64,000 bases of DNA. Source: Ulvibacter algarum. Its GTDB lineage: Bacteria; Bacteroidota; Bacteroidia; Flavobacteriales; Flavobacteriaceae. Each line of letters opens with the position of its first letter. Position 1 is the first letter of the stretch. The position numbers and the translations under genes are program-made. Shown one piece after another: positions 1 to 8,324 of the stretch. Under the pieces are notes generated by a model. The model ran no database searches and was not told where the DNA came from. It worked only from the letters and a program-made list of their open reading frames with translations. The stretch lies in contig CANLBJ010000003.1 of NCBI GenBank assembly GCA_947488905.1, positions 362,887-426,886 of the forward strand, in the 5' to 3' direction.

Positions 1-233
1 TTTCTTTTTTCAAGATATAGCGCAAGGCTTTTTAGCATGTTACCACGTTGTTGAAACGTCATTTTACGAAGTGTTGCTCCTTGGTCACGACCATATTGCA
101 AAATAGACGGAACATCTAATCCCTCTACTGTTGTACTTGTAAAATGTTCTCCAGTGATAGAATCAAAAACAGGAATTCCTTCGCCGTTTCCAGATTGCCA
201 TTGGCCTTGTACGTAATGTTGTGTTTTATTCAT
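1..233 (-). CDS. paaZ: PaaZ, oxepin-CoA hydrolase / semialdehyde dehydrogenase (N-terminal part)
   Basis: This is the first 77 codons of a gene that runs off the left edge. It starts at an ATG whose complement lies at 231-233 and reads MNKTQHYVQGQWQSGNGEG, which resembles the start of the aldehyde dehydrogenase domain of PaaZ. PaaZ hydrolyses the oxepin-CoA ring (C-terminal hotdog hydratase domain, not in the window) and oxidises the resulting semialdehyde (N-terminal domain) in aerobic phenylacetate degradation. It starts 9 bp after the paaJ stop and is the last gene visible in this operon. The name rests on the N-terminus and on context; another aldehyde dehydrogenase is possible but unlikely. 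Confidence 0.8.
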   Translation of the reverse strand, partial: MNKTQHYVQGQWQSGNGEGIPVFDSITGEHFTSTTVEGLDVPSILQYGRDQGATLRKMTFQQRGNMLKSLALYLEKR

Positions 234-242
234 TATAAAGAA

Positions 243-1454
243 TTATAAATTCACATTTTCAATAATAGCAGCATATCCTTGCCCTACACCTATACACATA
301 GTAATAAGTGCATATCTTTTATTTGTTTCTTGTAATTGTAATGCCGCTGAATATGCGATTCTAGCACCTGTAACTCCTAGTGGGTGTCCTATTGCAATAG
401 AACCTCCATTTGGGTTTATTCTTGCATCATCATCTGCTAAGCCCCATTCCCTAATACACGCTAAAGCTTGCGAAGCAAATGCCTCATTAAGCTCAATTAC
501 ATCCATATCTTCCATTTTTAAACCAGCTTTTGCTAACGCTTTATTTGATGCGTTGACAGGACCGATCCCCATAATTCTTGGTTCTACTCCAACCACAGCA
601 GAACTAACTATTCTAGCCATTGGTTTTAGATTATATTTTTTTACCGCAGCTTCGCTAGCTATAATTGTAGCTGCTGCTCCATCATTTAAACCAGAGGCAT
701 TACCAGCAGTAACACTACCACCTTCTTTTTTAAATGCTGGTCGTAATTTTGCCAATATTTCTTTTGAAGAATTCGGTTTAATAAACTCATCATCTTTAAA
801 GATAATTGGGTCTTTTTTTCGCTGCGGAATTTCAACAGCAACAATTTCTTTTGCTAATCGACCAGACTTTTGAGCCGCGGCTGCTTTCATCTGGCTGTTA
901 TAAGCAAATGCATCTTGATCTTCTCTTGAAATATTATATTTCTCAACCAAGTTTTCTGCCGTCGTTCCCATACCATCGACACCATATAACTCTTGCATTT
1001 TTGGGTTTACAAAACGCCATCCAAATGTAGAATCGTACATTTTACTATCACCACCAAAAGCTGTTGAAGGTTTTGCCATCACGTATGGCCCACGTGTCAT
1101 ATTCTCAACACCACCAGCAATAAATAAGTCACCGTCTCCAGCTTTTATTGCTCTGTTAGCATGAATAATTGCAGACAAACCACTACTACATAATCTGTTT
1201 ACTGTTTCGCCAGGAACCGAAAAAGGCAATCCTGCAAGAAGTAAACTCATACGAGCAACATTACGGTTATCTTCACCCGCTTGATTTGCACAACCCATAA
1301 TCACATCTTCATACGCATCTAATGGAATGTTCGGGTTTTTATCAGTTACCGCTTTTATAACAAGTGCACCTAAATCATCTGTTCTCACAGCGCTAAGTGT
1401 TCCTTTATAGTTTCCTATTGGAGTTCTTACTCCGTCAATTATATATGCTTCCAT
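243..1454 (-). CDS. paaJ: PaaJ-type thiolase (3-oxoadipyl-CoA / 3-oxo-5,6-dehydrosuberyl-CoA thiolase)
   Basis: The 403-residue thiolase has the usual family length. The acylated cysteine is C89 in NRLCSSGLSA. The NEAFASQA motif follows, and the C-terminal catalytic pair is H357 (GGSIAIGHPLG) and C387 (CIGVGQG). Enzymes of this group cleave 3-oxoadipyl-CoA to succinyl-CoA and acetyl-CoA, and in the phenylacetate pathway also cleave the 3-oxo-5,6-dehydrosuberyl intermediate. Its place between paaI and paaZ supports the pathway assignment over a general fatty-acid thiolase. A pyrimidine-rich repeat tract lies just upstream of its start (1460-1492). Confidence 0.88.
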   Translation of the reverse strand: MEAYIIDGVRTPIGNYKGTLSAVRTDDLGALVIKAVTDKNPNIPLDAYEDVIMGCANQAGEDNRNVARMSLLLAGLPFSVPGETVNRLCSSGLSAIIHANRAIKAGDGDLFIAGGVENMTRGPYVMAKPSTAFGGDSKMYDSTFGWRFVNPKMQELYGVDGMGTTAENLVEKYNISREDQDAFAYNSQMKAAAAQKSGRLAKEIVAVEIPQRKKDPIIFKDDEFIKPNSSKEILAKLRPAFKKEGGSVTAGNASGLNDGAAATIIASEAAVKKYNLKPMARIVSSAVVGVEPRIMGIGPVNASNKALAKAGLKMEDMDVIELNEAFASQALACIREWGLADDDARINPNGGSIAIGHPLGVTGARIAYSAALQLQETNKRYALITMCIGVGQGYAAIIENVNL

Positions 1455-1459
1455 TTTAT

Positions 1460-1492
1460 GAAATTGAAATCGAAATTGAAATCGAAAACGAA
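1460..1492. repeat. GAAATT/GAAATC simple repeat tract
   Basis: A tract of imperfect hexamers (GAAATT, GAAATC) ends six bases upstream of the paaJ start codon, in the 70-bp paaI-paaJ gap. A very similar tract lies at 8980-9010, upstream of the TetR gene. Function unknown; it may be the remnant of a small repeat element. Confidence 0.6.
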
Positions 1493-1524
1493 TGCTTCGA
1501 AAACAAATTTCTAATTATTTTTTT

Positions 1525-1959
1525 TTATTCTTCCCAGTCTTTATTCGTTCTATATACGACTCCTTTAAAGAGCGCTACTAACTCATCATCGCGTTTAACT
1601 TCTACGATATTAAAACCTACTTTATTCTTTTGTACATCTAATGTTGCCTCTGCGGTAATATAATCCCCTTCATTTAAAGCCTCTATATGATTGATGCTTG
1701 TTTCAATAGACACAGCATATTTTCCGTGGGTATTTGCTGTAAACCCAAAAGCAGTATCTGCAAGCGAATAACTAATACCACCGTGTGCTTTATCCATACT
1801 ATTTAGCATTTCTTTACGAATGGTCATGCCTACTTTTACGTGCCCAACTTTGCATTCTAGTATTTCAATTCCTAACCAAGTTGAGTAAGCATCTTGAGCT
1901 AGCATTTTATGTGGTATTCTCTCTCCTGCAAGAGGTATTAGGGATTTGGTATTAGGCAT
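1525..1959 (-). CDS. paaI: PaaI-type hydroxyphenylacetyl-CoA thioesterase
   Basis: A 144-residue hotdog-fold thioesterase. The motif HGGISYSLAD at 59-68 holds the residues that bind and activate water in the PaaI family (D68 is the likely catalytic acid). PaaI removes CoA from dead-end hydroxyphenylacetyl-CoA products and so frees CoA trapped by the pathway. The start codon overlaps the stop of the four-helix-bundle gene (TAATG), which suggests translational coupling. The first ~14 residues (MPNTKSLIPLAGER) are not typical of the family and are encoded by an imperfect repeat at 1934-1962; family similarity begins around residue 19 (MLAQDAYSTWLG), so the N-terminus may have been remodelled by an insertion. 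Confidence 0.88.
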   Translation of the reverse strand: MPNTKSLIPLAGERIPHKMLAQDAYSTWLGIEILECKVGHVKVGMTIRKEMLNSMDKAHGGISYSLADTAFGFTANTHGKYAVSIETSINHIEALNEGDYITAEATLDVQKNKVGFNIVEVKRDDELVALFKGVVYRTNKDWEE

Positions 1960-2364
1960 TAGTTTTTATTTATTCTTTTAGTAATTGTACTTCTTAAAGA
2001 AGATAGCATCTTAGTAATTTCAGAAACCATTCTCCTATTTTCTTCGTCCATTTCAAAATCGATATAAGATCTTCTTCTCGATTTAGTACTACAACTTACA
2101 CATTCATTTGCACTATAAATTGCGTGATTAATGTGTTTCACAAATTGCGCATCAGAACCTGGATACCCTTCAGCTATATTAAGTGCTATAGAATCTGAGG
2201 CTCTTCTAAATTGTGATGAAAGCGCATATAACTCGTAGTTTGGGTATATTTTGACTTGCTCGTTTACAACCTCTCCATAATCCATGGCCTTTTGGTAAAC
2301 ATTCAAATCTTCAAACTTAAAATGATAGTGACTTTTCATACTGATTTTTCTAATCCCTAATCCC
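1948..2364 (-). mobile_element. Putative small element: four-helix-bundle gene between imperfect inverted repeats
   Basis: The arm at 2350-2364 is CTAATCCCTAATCCC on the plus strand; the arm at 1948-1962 is GGTATTAGGCATTAG, whose complement CTAATGCCTAATACC matches the other arm at 13 of 15 positions. Between them lies only the four-helix-bundle gene. One arm starts at the last base of the paaH stop codon and the other contains the paaI start codon, so the block sits exactly at the paaH/paaI junction of an otherwise standard operon. In the transcript the arms could pair and put the gene on a loop, as with intervening sequences in 23S rRNA. Mobility is an inference; no target duplication was identified. 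Confidence 0.4.
1959..2339 (-). CDS. Four-helix-bundle protein (23S rRNA intervening-sequence / S23 type)
   Basis: A 126-residue protein with the hallmarks of the TIGR02436 / S23 family: an N-terminal FEDLNVYQKAMD segment, a central FRRASDSIALNIAEG segment, and the ANECVSCSTKSR stretch seen in Bacteroidota members, with a helical lysine-rich end. Relatives are encoded in intervening sequences of 23S rRNA genes and as scattered single genes, and the fold is shared with the Avd proteins of diversity-generating retroelements. Its biochemical role is not established. It has no known part in phenylacetate degradation, which makes its position inside the paa operon odd. Imperfect inverted repeats flank it. 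Confidence 0.85.
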   Translation of the reverse strand: MKSHYHFKFEDLNVYQKAMDYGEVVNEQVKIYPNYELYALSSQFRRASDSIALNIAEGYPGSDAQFVKHINHAIYSANECVSCSTKSRRRSYIDFEMDEENRRMVSEITKMLSSLRSTITKRINKN

Positions 2365-3533
2365 TAATTCCCAAAAAACTGTTTATTTTCTTTATTCATC
2401 CTTCTTAATAAAGGAGAACAACGATATCTATCTTCGCCATATTCCTCATACAACGCGTCTAGCGCATGCACGCAATTATCAATACCTAACTCATCTGCCC
2501 AAGTCAATAATCCTTTTGGATAATTAACACCTTTAGTCATTGCATTATCAATATCTTGAGCACTAGCAACATTTAAAAACAAAGCATCTGCAGCTTCATT
2601 GATCAACATCACCACTATCCTATTCTTTATACTTTCTAATAGGTTTTGATCTTTAGATGGTTCTGGCCTAACACTTTCTTCTGAGTAATTATAAAAACCT
2701 CTTCCAGTTTTCCTACCTAAATATCCTGCTTCTGCAAAACGTTTTTGAGTAAATGCTGGCTTGTATCTTGGATCATAATAAAATGCTGTAAAAACGGTTT
2801 CGGTAACAGTATAATTCACATCGTTACCTATAAAATCCATTAACTCAAAAGGTCCCATTTTAAAACCTCCAACAGATTTCATTGCATAATCAATGGTTAC
2901 AAAATCTGCTATTCCTTCTTCATAAATACGGAGTGCTTCACCATAAAATGGTCTTGCTACTCTATTCACAATAAAGCCTGGAGTATCCTTTGCTACTGCA
3001 ACCACTTTTTTCCAACTCTTAATTGTTTTTTCTGAAATTTTAAGCACATCATCACTTGTCTGAATTGCTGGAATAACCTCAACAAGTTTCATCAATGGCG
3101 CAGGATTAAAAAAGTGAATTCCTACACAGCGTTCAGGTTTTTGTAATGACGATGCTATTGAAGCAATTGACAATGAAGAAGTATTTGATGCAATTATACA
3201 GGCATCAGAAACATAACTTTCTAACTCTTGAAAAACCTTTTTCTTTATGTCGAGATTCTCAACAATAGCCTCGATAGTCAAATCACTATCTGCTAACTCT
3301 TTTAAAGAATTTACATAGCTAATGTTCTCTTGAATACGTGTTTTTTCTTCGGAAGTAACACGGCCTTTTTCAACGAGTCGCGTCATTATTTTCTCTAAAC
3401 TAGCTTTAGCTTTATCAAGTGCAGCTTGGTTTAAATCAAATAATTTAACTGTACAACCTGCCGTGGATGCTACTTGTGCGATCCCAGAACCCATTGTTCC
3501 TGCTCCTATTATTCCTATGTTGGTTATTTTCAT
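2364..3533 (-). CDS. paaH: PaaH-type 3-hydroxyacyl-CoA dehydrogenase
   Basis: A 389-residue NAD-dependent dehydrogenase. The Rossmann dinucleotide loop GAGTMG is at 10-15, the catalytic histidine is H140 in GIHFFNPAP, and NTSS at 117-120 supplies the substrate-binding residues. A 3HCDH C-terminal domain (about 185-285) follows, and the last ~90 residues look like a second, partial C-terminal domain, as in PaaH/PaaC enzymes. It oxidises 3-hydroxyadipyl-CoA to 3-oxoadipyl-CoA in the lower phenylacetate pathway. The stop codon lies in a CCCTAAT-type repeat at 2350-2372, at the edge of the putative insertion described for the next gene. Confidence 0.88.
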   Translation of the reverse strand: MKITNIGIIGAGTMGSGIAQVASTAGCTVKLFDLNQAALDKAKASLEKIMTRLVEKGRVTSEEKTRIQENISYVNSLKELADSDLTIEAIVENLDIKKKVFQELESYVSDACIIASNTSSLSIASIASSLQKPERCVGIHFFNPAPLMKLVEVIPAIQTSDDVLKISEKTIKSWKKVVAVAKDTPGFIVNRVARPFYGEALRIYEEGIADFVTIDYAMKSVGGFKMGPFELMDFIGNDVNYTVTETVFTAFYYDPRYKPAFTQKRFAEAGYLGRKTGRGFYNYSEESVRPEPSKDQNLLESIKNRIVVMLINEAADALFLNVASAQDIDNAMTKGVNYPKGLLTWADELGIDNCVHALDALYEEYGEDRYRCSPLLRRMNKENKQFFGN

Positions 3534-3557
3534 TTAAATTAGGTCTATTACATCAAA

Positions 3558-3585
3558 CCTCTCGACTGCGCTCGAGGAGACATAG
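3558..3585. repeat. REP-like element, copy 1
   Basis: The core CTCTCGACTGCGCTCGAGGA is followed by GACA. It can fold through the CTCGA/TCGAG arms. It lies in the 56-bp gap between paaG and paaH. Two more copies in the same orientation are at 4985-5012 and 5825-5852. Confidence 0.75.
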
Positions 3586-3589
3586 TGAT

Positions 3590-4372
3590 TTACTTCCCTT
3601 TAAATACGGGTTTTCTTTTTTCTACAAACGCGGCTACACCTTCTGCATAATCTTCTGTAGAAGCTGATTCAATTTGTAATTTACTTTCTAATTTTAATTG
3701 CTCTTCAAGATTGTTATTCATTGATTGATTAAGCAATCTTTTTGTTAAGCCCAATGCCTTTGTTGGCATATTAGCTAATGTCAATGCTTTTAAATTAACT
3801 TCTTCCATTAAAGTTTCCGAAGCAACCACACTATAAATCATACCCATCTGCTCTGCTTTTTCTGCGGAAATTTTATCCCCTAACATCATTATTGCAGATG
3901 CTTTTCCAAACCCTATTAATCGAGGTAAAAAGAATGTCCCAGCACTATCTGGCACTAAGCCAATTTTACTAAAAGCTTGTATAAAACTTGCTCTATCACT
4001 TGCAATTACTACATCACAAGCTAATGCTATATTTGCTCCAGCACCTGCTGCAACACCATTTACACCACAAATTATTGGTTTTTCAATAGCTCTGATTCTG
4101 TTAACGATAGGGTTATAATGGTCGTCAAGTATTTTTTTAAACCCTGGGTTCAAATCTGGATTTGTAATCTCACCAATATCTTGTCCCGCACAAAAAGCTT
4201 TTCCGTTTCCGGTTAAGATAATAGCTCTTACGTCATCATCTTTTTCACAAGCATCAAGTTCATCTTGAAGCAAAAAAGCCATCTCTCTATTAAAGCTATT
4301 AAAAACCTCTGGACGGTTAAGAGTTAAGGTTGCAACTCCGTTTTTTATTTCTTTCGTTATTGGTTGATTCAT
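3590..4372 (-). CDS. paaG: PaaG-type enoyl-CoA hydratase/isomerase (1,2-epoxyphenylacetyl-CoA isomerase)
   Basis: A 260-residue crotonase-fold protein of normal length. The oxyanion-hole segment GKAFCAGQDIGEI is near residue 60 and GVNGVAAGAGANIALACD near 105 provides the second half; LVPDSAGTFFLPR near 140 carries the aspartate expected in PaaG enzymes. PaaG converts the ring epoxide made by PaaABCE to oxepin-CoA and can also isomerise later double bonds. The cluster position between paaH and paaD supports this role. The only other crotonase candidate, PaaF, is not seen in the window, so this protein might also act as the hydratase. Confidence 0.85.
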   Translation of the reverse strand: MNQPITKEIKNGVATLTLNRPEVFNSFNREMAFLLQDELDACEKDDDVRAIILTGNGKAFCAGQDIGEITNPDLNPGFKKILDDHYNPIVNRIRAIEKPIICGVNGVAAGAGANIALACDVVIASDRASFIQAFSKIGLVPDSAGTFFLPRLIGFGKASAIMMLGDKISAEKAEQMGMIYSVVASETLMEEVNLKALTLANMPTKALGLTKRLLNQSMNNNLEEQLKLESKLQIESASTEDYAEGVAAFVEKRKPVFKGK

Positions 4373-4398
4373 AGTATTATTTTAAAACTGAAAAATTC

Positions 4399-4432
4399 TA
4401 GGTGTAAAAACTAAGATTAATCTTTACACCTA
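4399..4432 (-). other. Intercistronic hairpin between paaD and paaG
   Basis: TAGGTGTAAA (4399-4408) and TTTACACCTA (4423-4432) are perfect 10-base arms around a 14-base loop. There is only a weak T-run after it on the minus strand, so it may attenuate, protect an mRNA end or mark processing between the oxygenase half and the lower-pathway half of the operon. Confidence 0.6.
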
Positions 4433-4456
4433 AAATTTACATTTTTAGGTTATTAT

Positions 4457-4960
4457 TTATTTCAAACATTTAAAGTAATCAAATGGCTCAAGGCAATCAT
4501 CGCATTTAAATAATGCTTTGCAAGCGGTAGAACCAAACTGACTTACTAAATGCGTATTTGTACTTTTACATTGCGGACAGATTACTTTTTTGGCATTTCC
4601 TAAAAGCACCTCTTTGTCTGCAGATTCTGAAAGTGGTCTCGCGATACCATACTCTTCCATTTTTAATAATCCTGCTTCACTTATCCAGTCTGTACTCCAC
4701 GCCGGACTTAAAATTAACTCCACCTCAACAGATTTACCTAAAGGATTAAAAGCAGCTTTTAAGTCATCACCAATCACATCCATTGCTGGGCAACCGCTAT
4801 AGGTTGGGGTTAACTTCACTTTAATGACTCCATCTACCTCAATCGCCTCTCTAATAACTCCCAGGTCTAAAACCGTCAACACGGGAATTTCAGGATCACT
4901 TACTTGTTCCAGAATCGGAATTAAGTGTTGGTCGATATTTACGGTTTGAGTTAGTGCCAT
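4457..4960 (-). CDS. paaD: PaaD, phenylacetyl-CoA epoxidase maturation protein
   Basis: The 167-residue protein has an N-terminal MIP18/DUF59 domain (ISxPEIP-type start, seen as QVSDPEIPVLTVLDLGV, and TYSGCPAMDVI) and a C-terminal zinc-ribbon-like part with two Cys pairs (ICPQCKS and FKCDDC). This is the architecture of PaaD, which is needed for iron-sulphur or di-iron maturation of the PaaABCE epoxidase but is not a subunit of the catalytic core. It lies directly downstream of paaC in the standard A-B-C-D order, with a REP-like repeat in the gap. Confidence 0.9.
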   Translation of the reverse strand: MALTQTVNIDQHLIPILEQVSDPEIPVLTVLDLGVIREAIEVDGVIKVKLTPTYSGCPAMDVIGDDLKAAFNPLGKSVEVELILSPAWSTDWISEAGLLKMEEYGIARPLSESADKEVLLGNAKKVICPQCKSTNTHLVSQFGSTACKALFKCDDCLEPFDYFKCLK

Positions 4961-4984
4961 TACAATTTATGCAGTTTCATTTAA

Positions 4985-5012
4985 CTTCTCGATTGCGCTC
5001 GATGAGACAAAC
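4985..5012. repeat. REP-like element, copy 2
   Basis: The copy reads CTTCTCGATTGCGCTCGATG then AGACAAAC, in the 81-bp gap between paaC and paaD. It differs at a few positions from copies 1 and 3 but keeps the TGCGCTC core and the trailing GAGACA. Confidence 0.72.
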
Positions 5013-5041
5013 AAAAGTTCATCAGTTTCGGTTTCACAGGA

Positions 5042-5797
5042 TTACCATTCCATGTTAGGATAAGTACGTTGCATATATTGCAAATCACTTAATATATACC
5101 CCATATGCTCGCTGTGAATTCCTTTTTTACCACCTCTTGTAAAGTATTTACCTTCTGGAACAGTTAGATTTGCTTCTTTTAATAATTCTGAAATTTCAGC
5201 GTAATAAAGCTCCTTAAGTTTTGAAGTGTCAACACCTATACCATCAGCGATCATTGCTTTATCTGCTTCGGTTAGATCAAAAAGCTCATCTGTGTATACC
5301 CACAAATCATCAATTGCTTCTTGCATTTTAGCATTACTTTCTTCTGTACCGTCACCTAATCTTTTTACCCAGTCGCCTGAAAAACGCTTGTGGTAGCTTA
5401 CTTCTTTAATTCCTTTTTTTGCAATTGCAGCGAGTGTTTCGTCTTTACTATTTAGCATTTCTGTCATAAATAATAGGTGAAACACATCAAATAAATATTG
5501 ACGCCCCATGACAAAACCAAAATGATCATTTGGCTGTTCTACTAATAACACATTTTTATATTCGCGTTCTAACCTTAGAAAAGCAAGATCGTCTTCTGTC
5601 TTTCCTTCACCTTGAATTTTCGCTGCGTATTGATAGTAATTTCTTGTCTGACCAATTAAATCTAATGAAATATTGGTACCTGCTATATCTGTTTCAAGCG
5701 TTGGACCGTGGCCACACAGTTCACCTAAGCGTTGCGCTAGGATAAGACTGTTGTCTGCTATTGATATTATGTAATTGTATAGATTGTTCTGTTTCAT
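5042..5797 (-). CDS. paaC: PaaC, structural subunit of phenylacetyl-CoA 1,2-epoxidase
   Basis: A 251-residue helical, ferritin-like protein of usual PaaC length. It begins with NYIISIADNSLILAQRLGE and carries the HKRFSGDWVKRLGDGTEES segment typical of the family. PaaC pairs with PaaA in the epoxidase and lacks a full set of di-iron ligands; it stabilises the catalytic subunit. It is followed by paaD and preceded by paaB, with short gaps that each hold a REP-like repeat. Confidence 0.93.
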   Translation of the reverse strand: MKQNNLYNYIISIADNSLILAQRLGELCGHGPTLETDIAGTNISLDLIGQTRNYYQYAAKIQGEGKTEDDLAFLRLEREYKNVLLVEQPNDHFGFVMGRQYLFDVFHLLFMTEMLNSKDETLAAIAKKGIKEVSYHKRFSGDWVKRLGDGTEESNAKMQEAIDDLWVYTDELFDLTEADKAMIADGIGVDTSKLKELYYAEISELLKEANLTVPEGKYFTRGGKKGIHSEHMGYILSDLQYMQRTYPNMEW

Positions 5798-5824
5798 TTA
5801 AAATAGTGATGTGTTTGTCAGAGA

Positions 5825-5852
5825 CCTTTCGACTGCGCTCAAGGAGACAAAC
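5825..5852. repeat. REP-like element, copy 3
   Basis: The copy reads CCTTTCGACTGCGCTCAAGG then AGACAAAC, in the 64-bp gap between paaB and paaC. It has the same orientation as the copies at 3558 and 4985. Confidence 0.75.
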
Positions 5853-5861
5853 AATTTACAT

Positions 5862-6146
5862 TTACATATGTTTTACCTCGTCTGGTAAATCATAGAAAGT
5901 AGGATGACGATACACCTTATCTTGTGCTGGTTCAAATAACTCGCCATTATGTTCTGGGTTGCTAGCTGTAATATTTGTGCTTTCTACGACCCAAATACTT
6001 ACACCTTCACTTCTTCTTGTATATACATCACGTGCATTTTCTAAAGCCATTTCTGCATCACTTGCATGTAGACTTCCAAAATGACGGTGCTCTAATCCGT
6101 TTTTACTTCTTACGAAGATTTCCCATAAGGGCCAGTTCTTACTCAT
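5862..6146 (-). CDS. paaB: PaaB, phenylacetyl-CoA epoxidase subunit
   Basis: A 94-residue protein starting MSKNWPLWEIFVRSKNGLEH, followed by HFGSLHASDAEMALENARDVYTRR, which are diagnostic for PaaB. It is a small subunit thought to bridge PaaAC heterodimers and the reductase PaaE. Length and operon position fit the family exactly. Confidence 0.95.
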   Translation of the reverse strand: MSKNWPLWEIFVRSKNGLEHRHFGSLHASDAEMALENARDVYTRRSEGVSIWVVESTNITASNPEHNGELFEPAQDKVYRHPTFYDLPDEVKHM

Positions 6147-6165
6147 ATTTTTAAAGTATTGAGAT

Positions 6166-6211
6166 GTGAGTATTGAGTTATAAGCAGAGAATTATCTTCT
6201 CAAGACTAACA
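6166..6211. repeat. Imperfect inverted repeat in the paaA-paaB gap
   Basis: GTGAGTATTGAG (6166-6177) and CTCAAGACTAAC (6200-6211) are complementary at 10 of 12 positions, and GAGTATTGAG-like units are repeated just before (6155-6177). This is another short repeat-bearing gap in the paa operon; function unknown. Confidence 0.4.
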
Positions 6212-6230
6212 ACTAAAAACTCACTACTAT

Positions 6231-7187
6231 TTATATAGCTTCTTTTAATTTTCTTGCTTCCTTTTTGTCTGCATATGCCATTGCTGCATCACGAACCCAT
6301 TCTCCATTTTCCCAGGCACTTACTCTAGCTTTCATTCTTTGCTTATTGCAAGGACCGTGGCCTTTTACAACTTGCCAGAATTCATCCCAGTTAATTTCAC
6401 CAAAATCATAAACTCCCTTTTCATCGTTCCATTTTAAATCTGGATCTGGAATTGTTAAACCAAGTAGTTCTGCTTGAGGTACCGTTTGATCTATAAATTG
6501 CTGACGAAGATCATCATTAGATTTTCTTTTTAGCTTCCATTTCATAGACTGCTCCGTGTGTATACTTTCTGCATCTGTTGGCCCCAACATCATTAGACTT
6601 GGCCACCACCATCTATTTAGCGCATCTTGCGCCATGTCTTTTTGCTCTTGAGACCCATTACAGAGTTTCAACATAATTTCAAACCCTTGTCTCTGATGAA
6701 AAGACTCTTCTTTACAAACACGAACCATTGCTCTTGCATAAGGCCCAAATGATGTATTACATAGTGGTACTTGATTGATAATGGCTGCACCATCAACTAA
6801 CCAACCTACTGCTCCCATATCTGCCCAAGTGACTGTTGGGTAATTGAAAATAGAAGAATATTTTGCCTTACCAGAATGTAATTGCTCATATAATTCATCA
6901 CGAGAAACTCCTAAAGTCTCACATGCCGAATATAAATACAAACCGTGACCAGCTTCATCTTGAACCTTCGCTAACAATGCTGCTTTTCTTCTTAACGAAG
7001 GAGCTCTTGTTATCCAGTTTCCTTCTGGCAACATTCCTACAATTTCACTATGCGCGTGTTGCGACATCTGCCTAATATGTGTCTTACGATACTTTTCTGG
7101 CATCCAATCTTTAGGTTCAATCTTCTCATCTCGCGCTATGCGTGCCTCAAAAATTTCTTCAAGATTTTTAATTTGTTCGTTGCTCAT
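6231..7187 (-). CDS. paaA: PaaA, catalytic di-iron subunit of phenylacetyl-CoA 1,2-epoxidase
   Basis: A 318-residue protein of the PaaA family. Di-iron ligands are seen in [12 protein letters not shown] and [12 protein letters not shown] (ExxH motifs), and the C-terminal end contains [20 protein letters not shown], typical of PaaA. The enzyme inserts one oxygen atom into the aromatic ring of phenylacetyl-CoA to make the 1,2-epoxide; it works with PaaB and PaaC and takes electrons from PaaE. It lies 41 bp downstream of paaE, as the second gene of the operon. Confidence 0.95.
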   Translation of the reverse strand: MSNEQIKNLEEIFEARIARDEKIEPKDWMPEKYRKTHIRQMSQHAHSEIVGMLPEGNWITRAPSLRRKAALLAKVQDEAGHGLYLYSACETLGVSRDELYEQLHSGKAKYSSIFNYPTVTWADMGAVGWLVDGAAIINQVPLCNTSFGPYARAMVRVCKEESFHQRQGFEIMLKLCNGSQEQKDMAQDALNRWWWPSLMMLGPTDAESIHTEQSMKWKLKRKSNDDLRQQFIDQTVPQAELLGLTIPDPDLKWNDEKGVYDFGEINWDEFWQVVKGHGPCNKQRMKARVSAWENGEWVRDAAMAYADKKEARKLKEAI

Positions 7188-7228
7188 TTTATTCTGCTTT
7201 ATGCTTTTGGCCTTAAACCATAAGCTAA

Positions 7229-8302
7229 TTAGACATCAAAATCTACTATTACTTTATCTGTGGTTGGTACTGCTTGGCAGCTCAACACTAGGTTTTGCGA
7301 TACTTCTTTATCACTCAACGCATAATTTATTTTCATCTCGACAGCTCCTTCTTTCACCTCACATTTACATGTACTACAAACGCCACCTTTACAAGCAAAA
7401 GGCAAATCTGCCCCTGCACCTAAAGCGGCATCAAGAATATTATCGTATTCTTTAGTCATCACAAAAGAAAACTCTTTCCCGCCATCAACAATAGTGATTT
7501 CTGTACCCTCTACATTTTGTTGTGCTAAACGTTCTGCTCTTGCTATATCCTCTTCAGTTAATCCTGTTACAAATAACTCAAAATGCACATTCTCTTTTGG
7601 CAATCCTGCTTTCACTAAATAGTCACTAACAAAGTTTACCATTTTTTCTGGTCCGCATAAAAACACTTCGTTTGTATCAGGAATATCAATAAAAGTCTTT
7701 GTTAAAACCTCCATCTTTTCTTCATCAAAACGACCATTAAACAACTCGATATCTCTTTTCTCTTTGGTTAAGAAATAGTTGATTTCAAAACGTCCAAAAT
7801 ACTTATTACGCAATTGCTCTAACTCTTCTTTAAAGATAATAGATTTTGCCGTTTTATTCACATAAAAAAGCTTGCAAGTAGACTGAGGTTCAGCCGCTAA
7901 GTGCGCTTTTACCATTGATAAAACTGGTGTAATACCACTACCTGCTGCAAAGAATAAATAGTTTTTTGCTTCGGAAGGTTGACACGCTACTCCAAAATTT
8001 CCACTTGGGGCCATTACTTCTAAAGTATCACCAGCTTTTAAAGTAGTGTTTACAAAAGTTGAAAACACACCTCCTAGAATCTGCTTTACAGCAACTTTCC
8101 ATTCGCCATCTGCAGGACCCGAACATAGACTATAAGAACGTCTTGTGTCTTTGCCATCAATATCAGCTTTTAGCGTTAAGTGTTGTCCTTGACGAAACTT
8201 AAATTCATTTACAATTTCCGAAGGAACATCAAACGTTATTACTGATGTATCATCCGTCTCTTTATAAATATCTTTTATTTTGAGTTTGTGAAATATAGCC
8301 AC
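7229..8302 (-). CDS. paaE: PaaE, NADPH:ferredoxin-type reductase of the epoxidase
   Basis: A 357-residue reductase. The N-terminal FAD-binding barrel (to ~100, with [10 protein letters not shown]) and an NAD(P)-binding domain ([12 protein letters not shown] near 120, LCGPEKMV near 220) are followed by a plant-type 2Fe-2S domain whose cluster ligands are visible in [12 protein letters not shown] (CX4CX2C) plus a last Cys in LSCQAVP. It transfers electrons from NADPH to the PaaAC di-iron centre. It is the first structural gene after the regulator, with its own promoter and a palindromic operator upstream (8325-8356). Confidence 0.93.
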   Translation of the reverse strand: MAIFHKLKIKDIYKETDDTSVITFDVPSEIVNEFKFRQGQHLTLKADIDGKDTRRSYSLCSGPADGEWKVAVKQILGGVFSTFVNTTLKAGDTLEVMAPSGNFGVACQPSEAKNYLFFAAGSGITPVLSMVKAHLAAEPQSTCKLFYVNKTAKSIIFKEELEQLRNKYFGRFEINYFLTKEKRDIELFNGRFDEEKMEVLTKTFIDIPDTNEVFLCGPEKMVNFVSDYLVKAGLPKENVHFELFVTGLTEEDIARAERLAQQNVEGTEITIVDGGKEFSFVMTKEYDNILDAALGAGADLPFACKGGVCSTCKCEVKEGAVEMKINYALSDKEVSQNLVLSCQAVPTTDKVIVDFDV

Positions 8303-8324
8303 AGGTTTTTTGGTTTTAAGTAAA

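Noticed and set aside
553..873. 106-codon plus-strand open frame inside paaJ
   Set aside because: Antisense shadow of a conserved thiolase; composition is not protein-like.
2350..2372. CCCTAAT units resembling telomere repeats
   Set aside because: Only three units in a bacterial operon; better explained as an arm of the inverted repeat around the four-helix-bundle gene.
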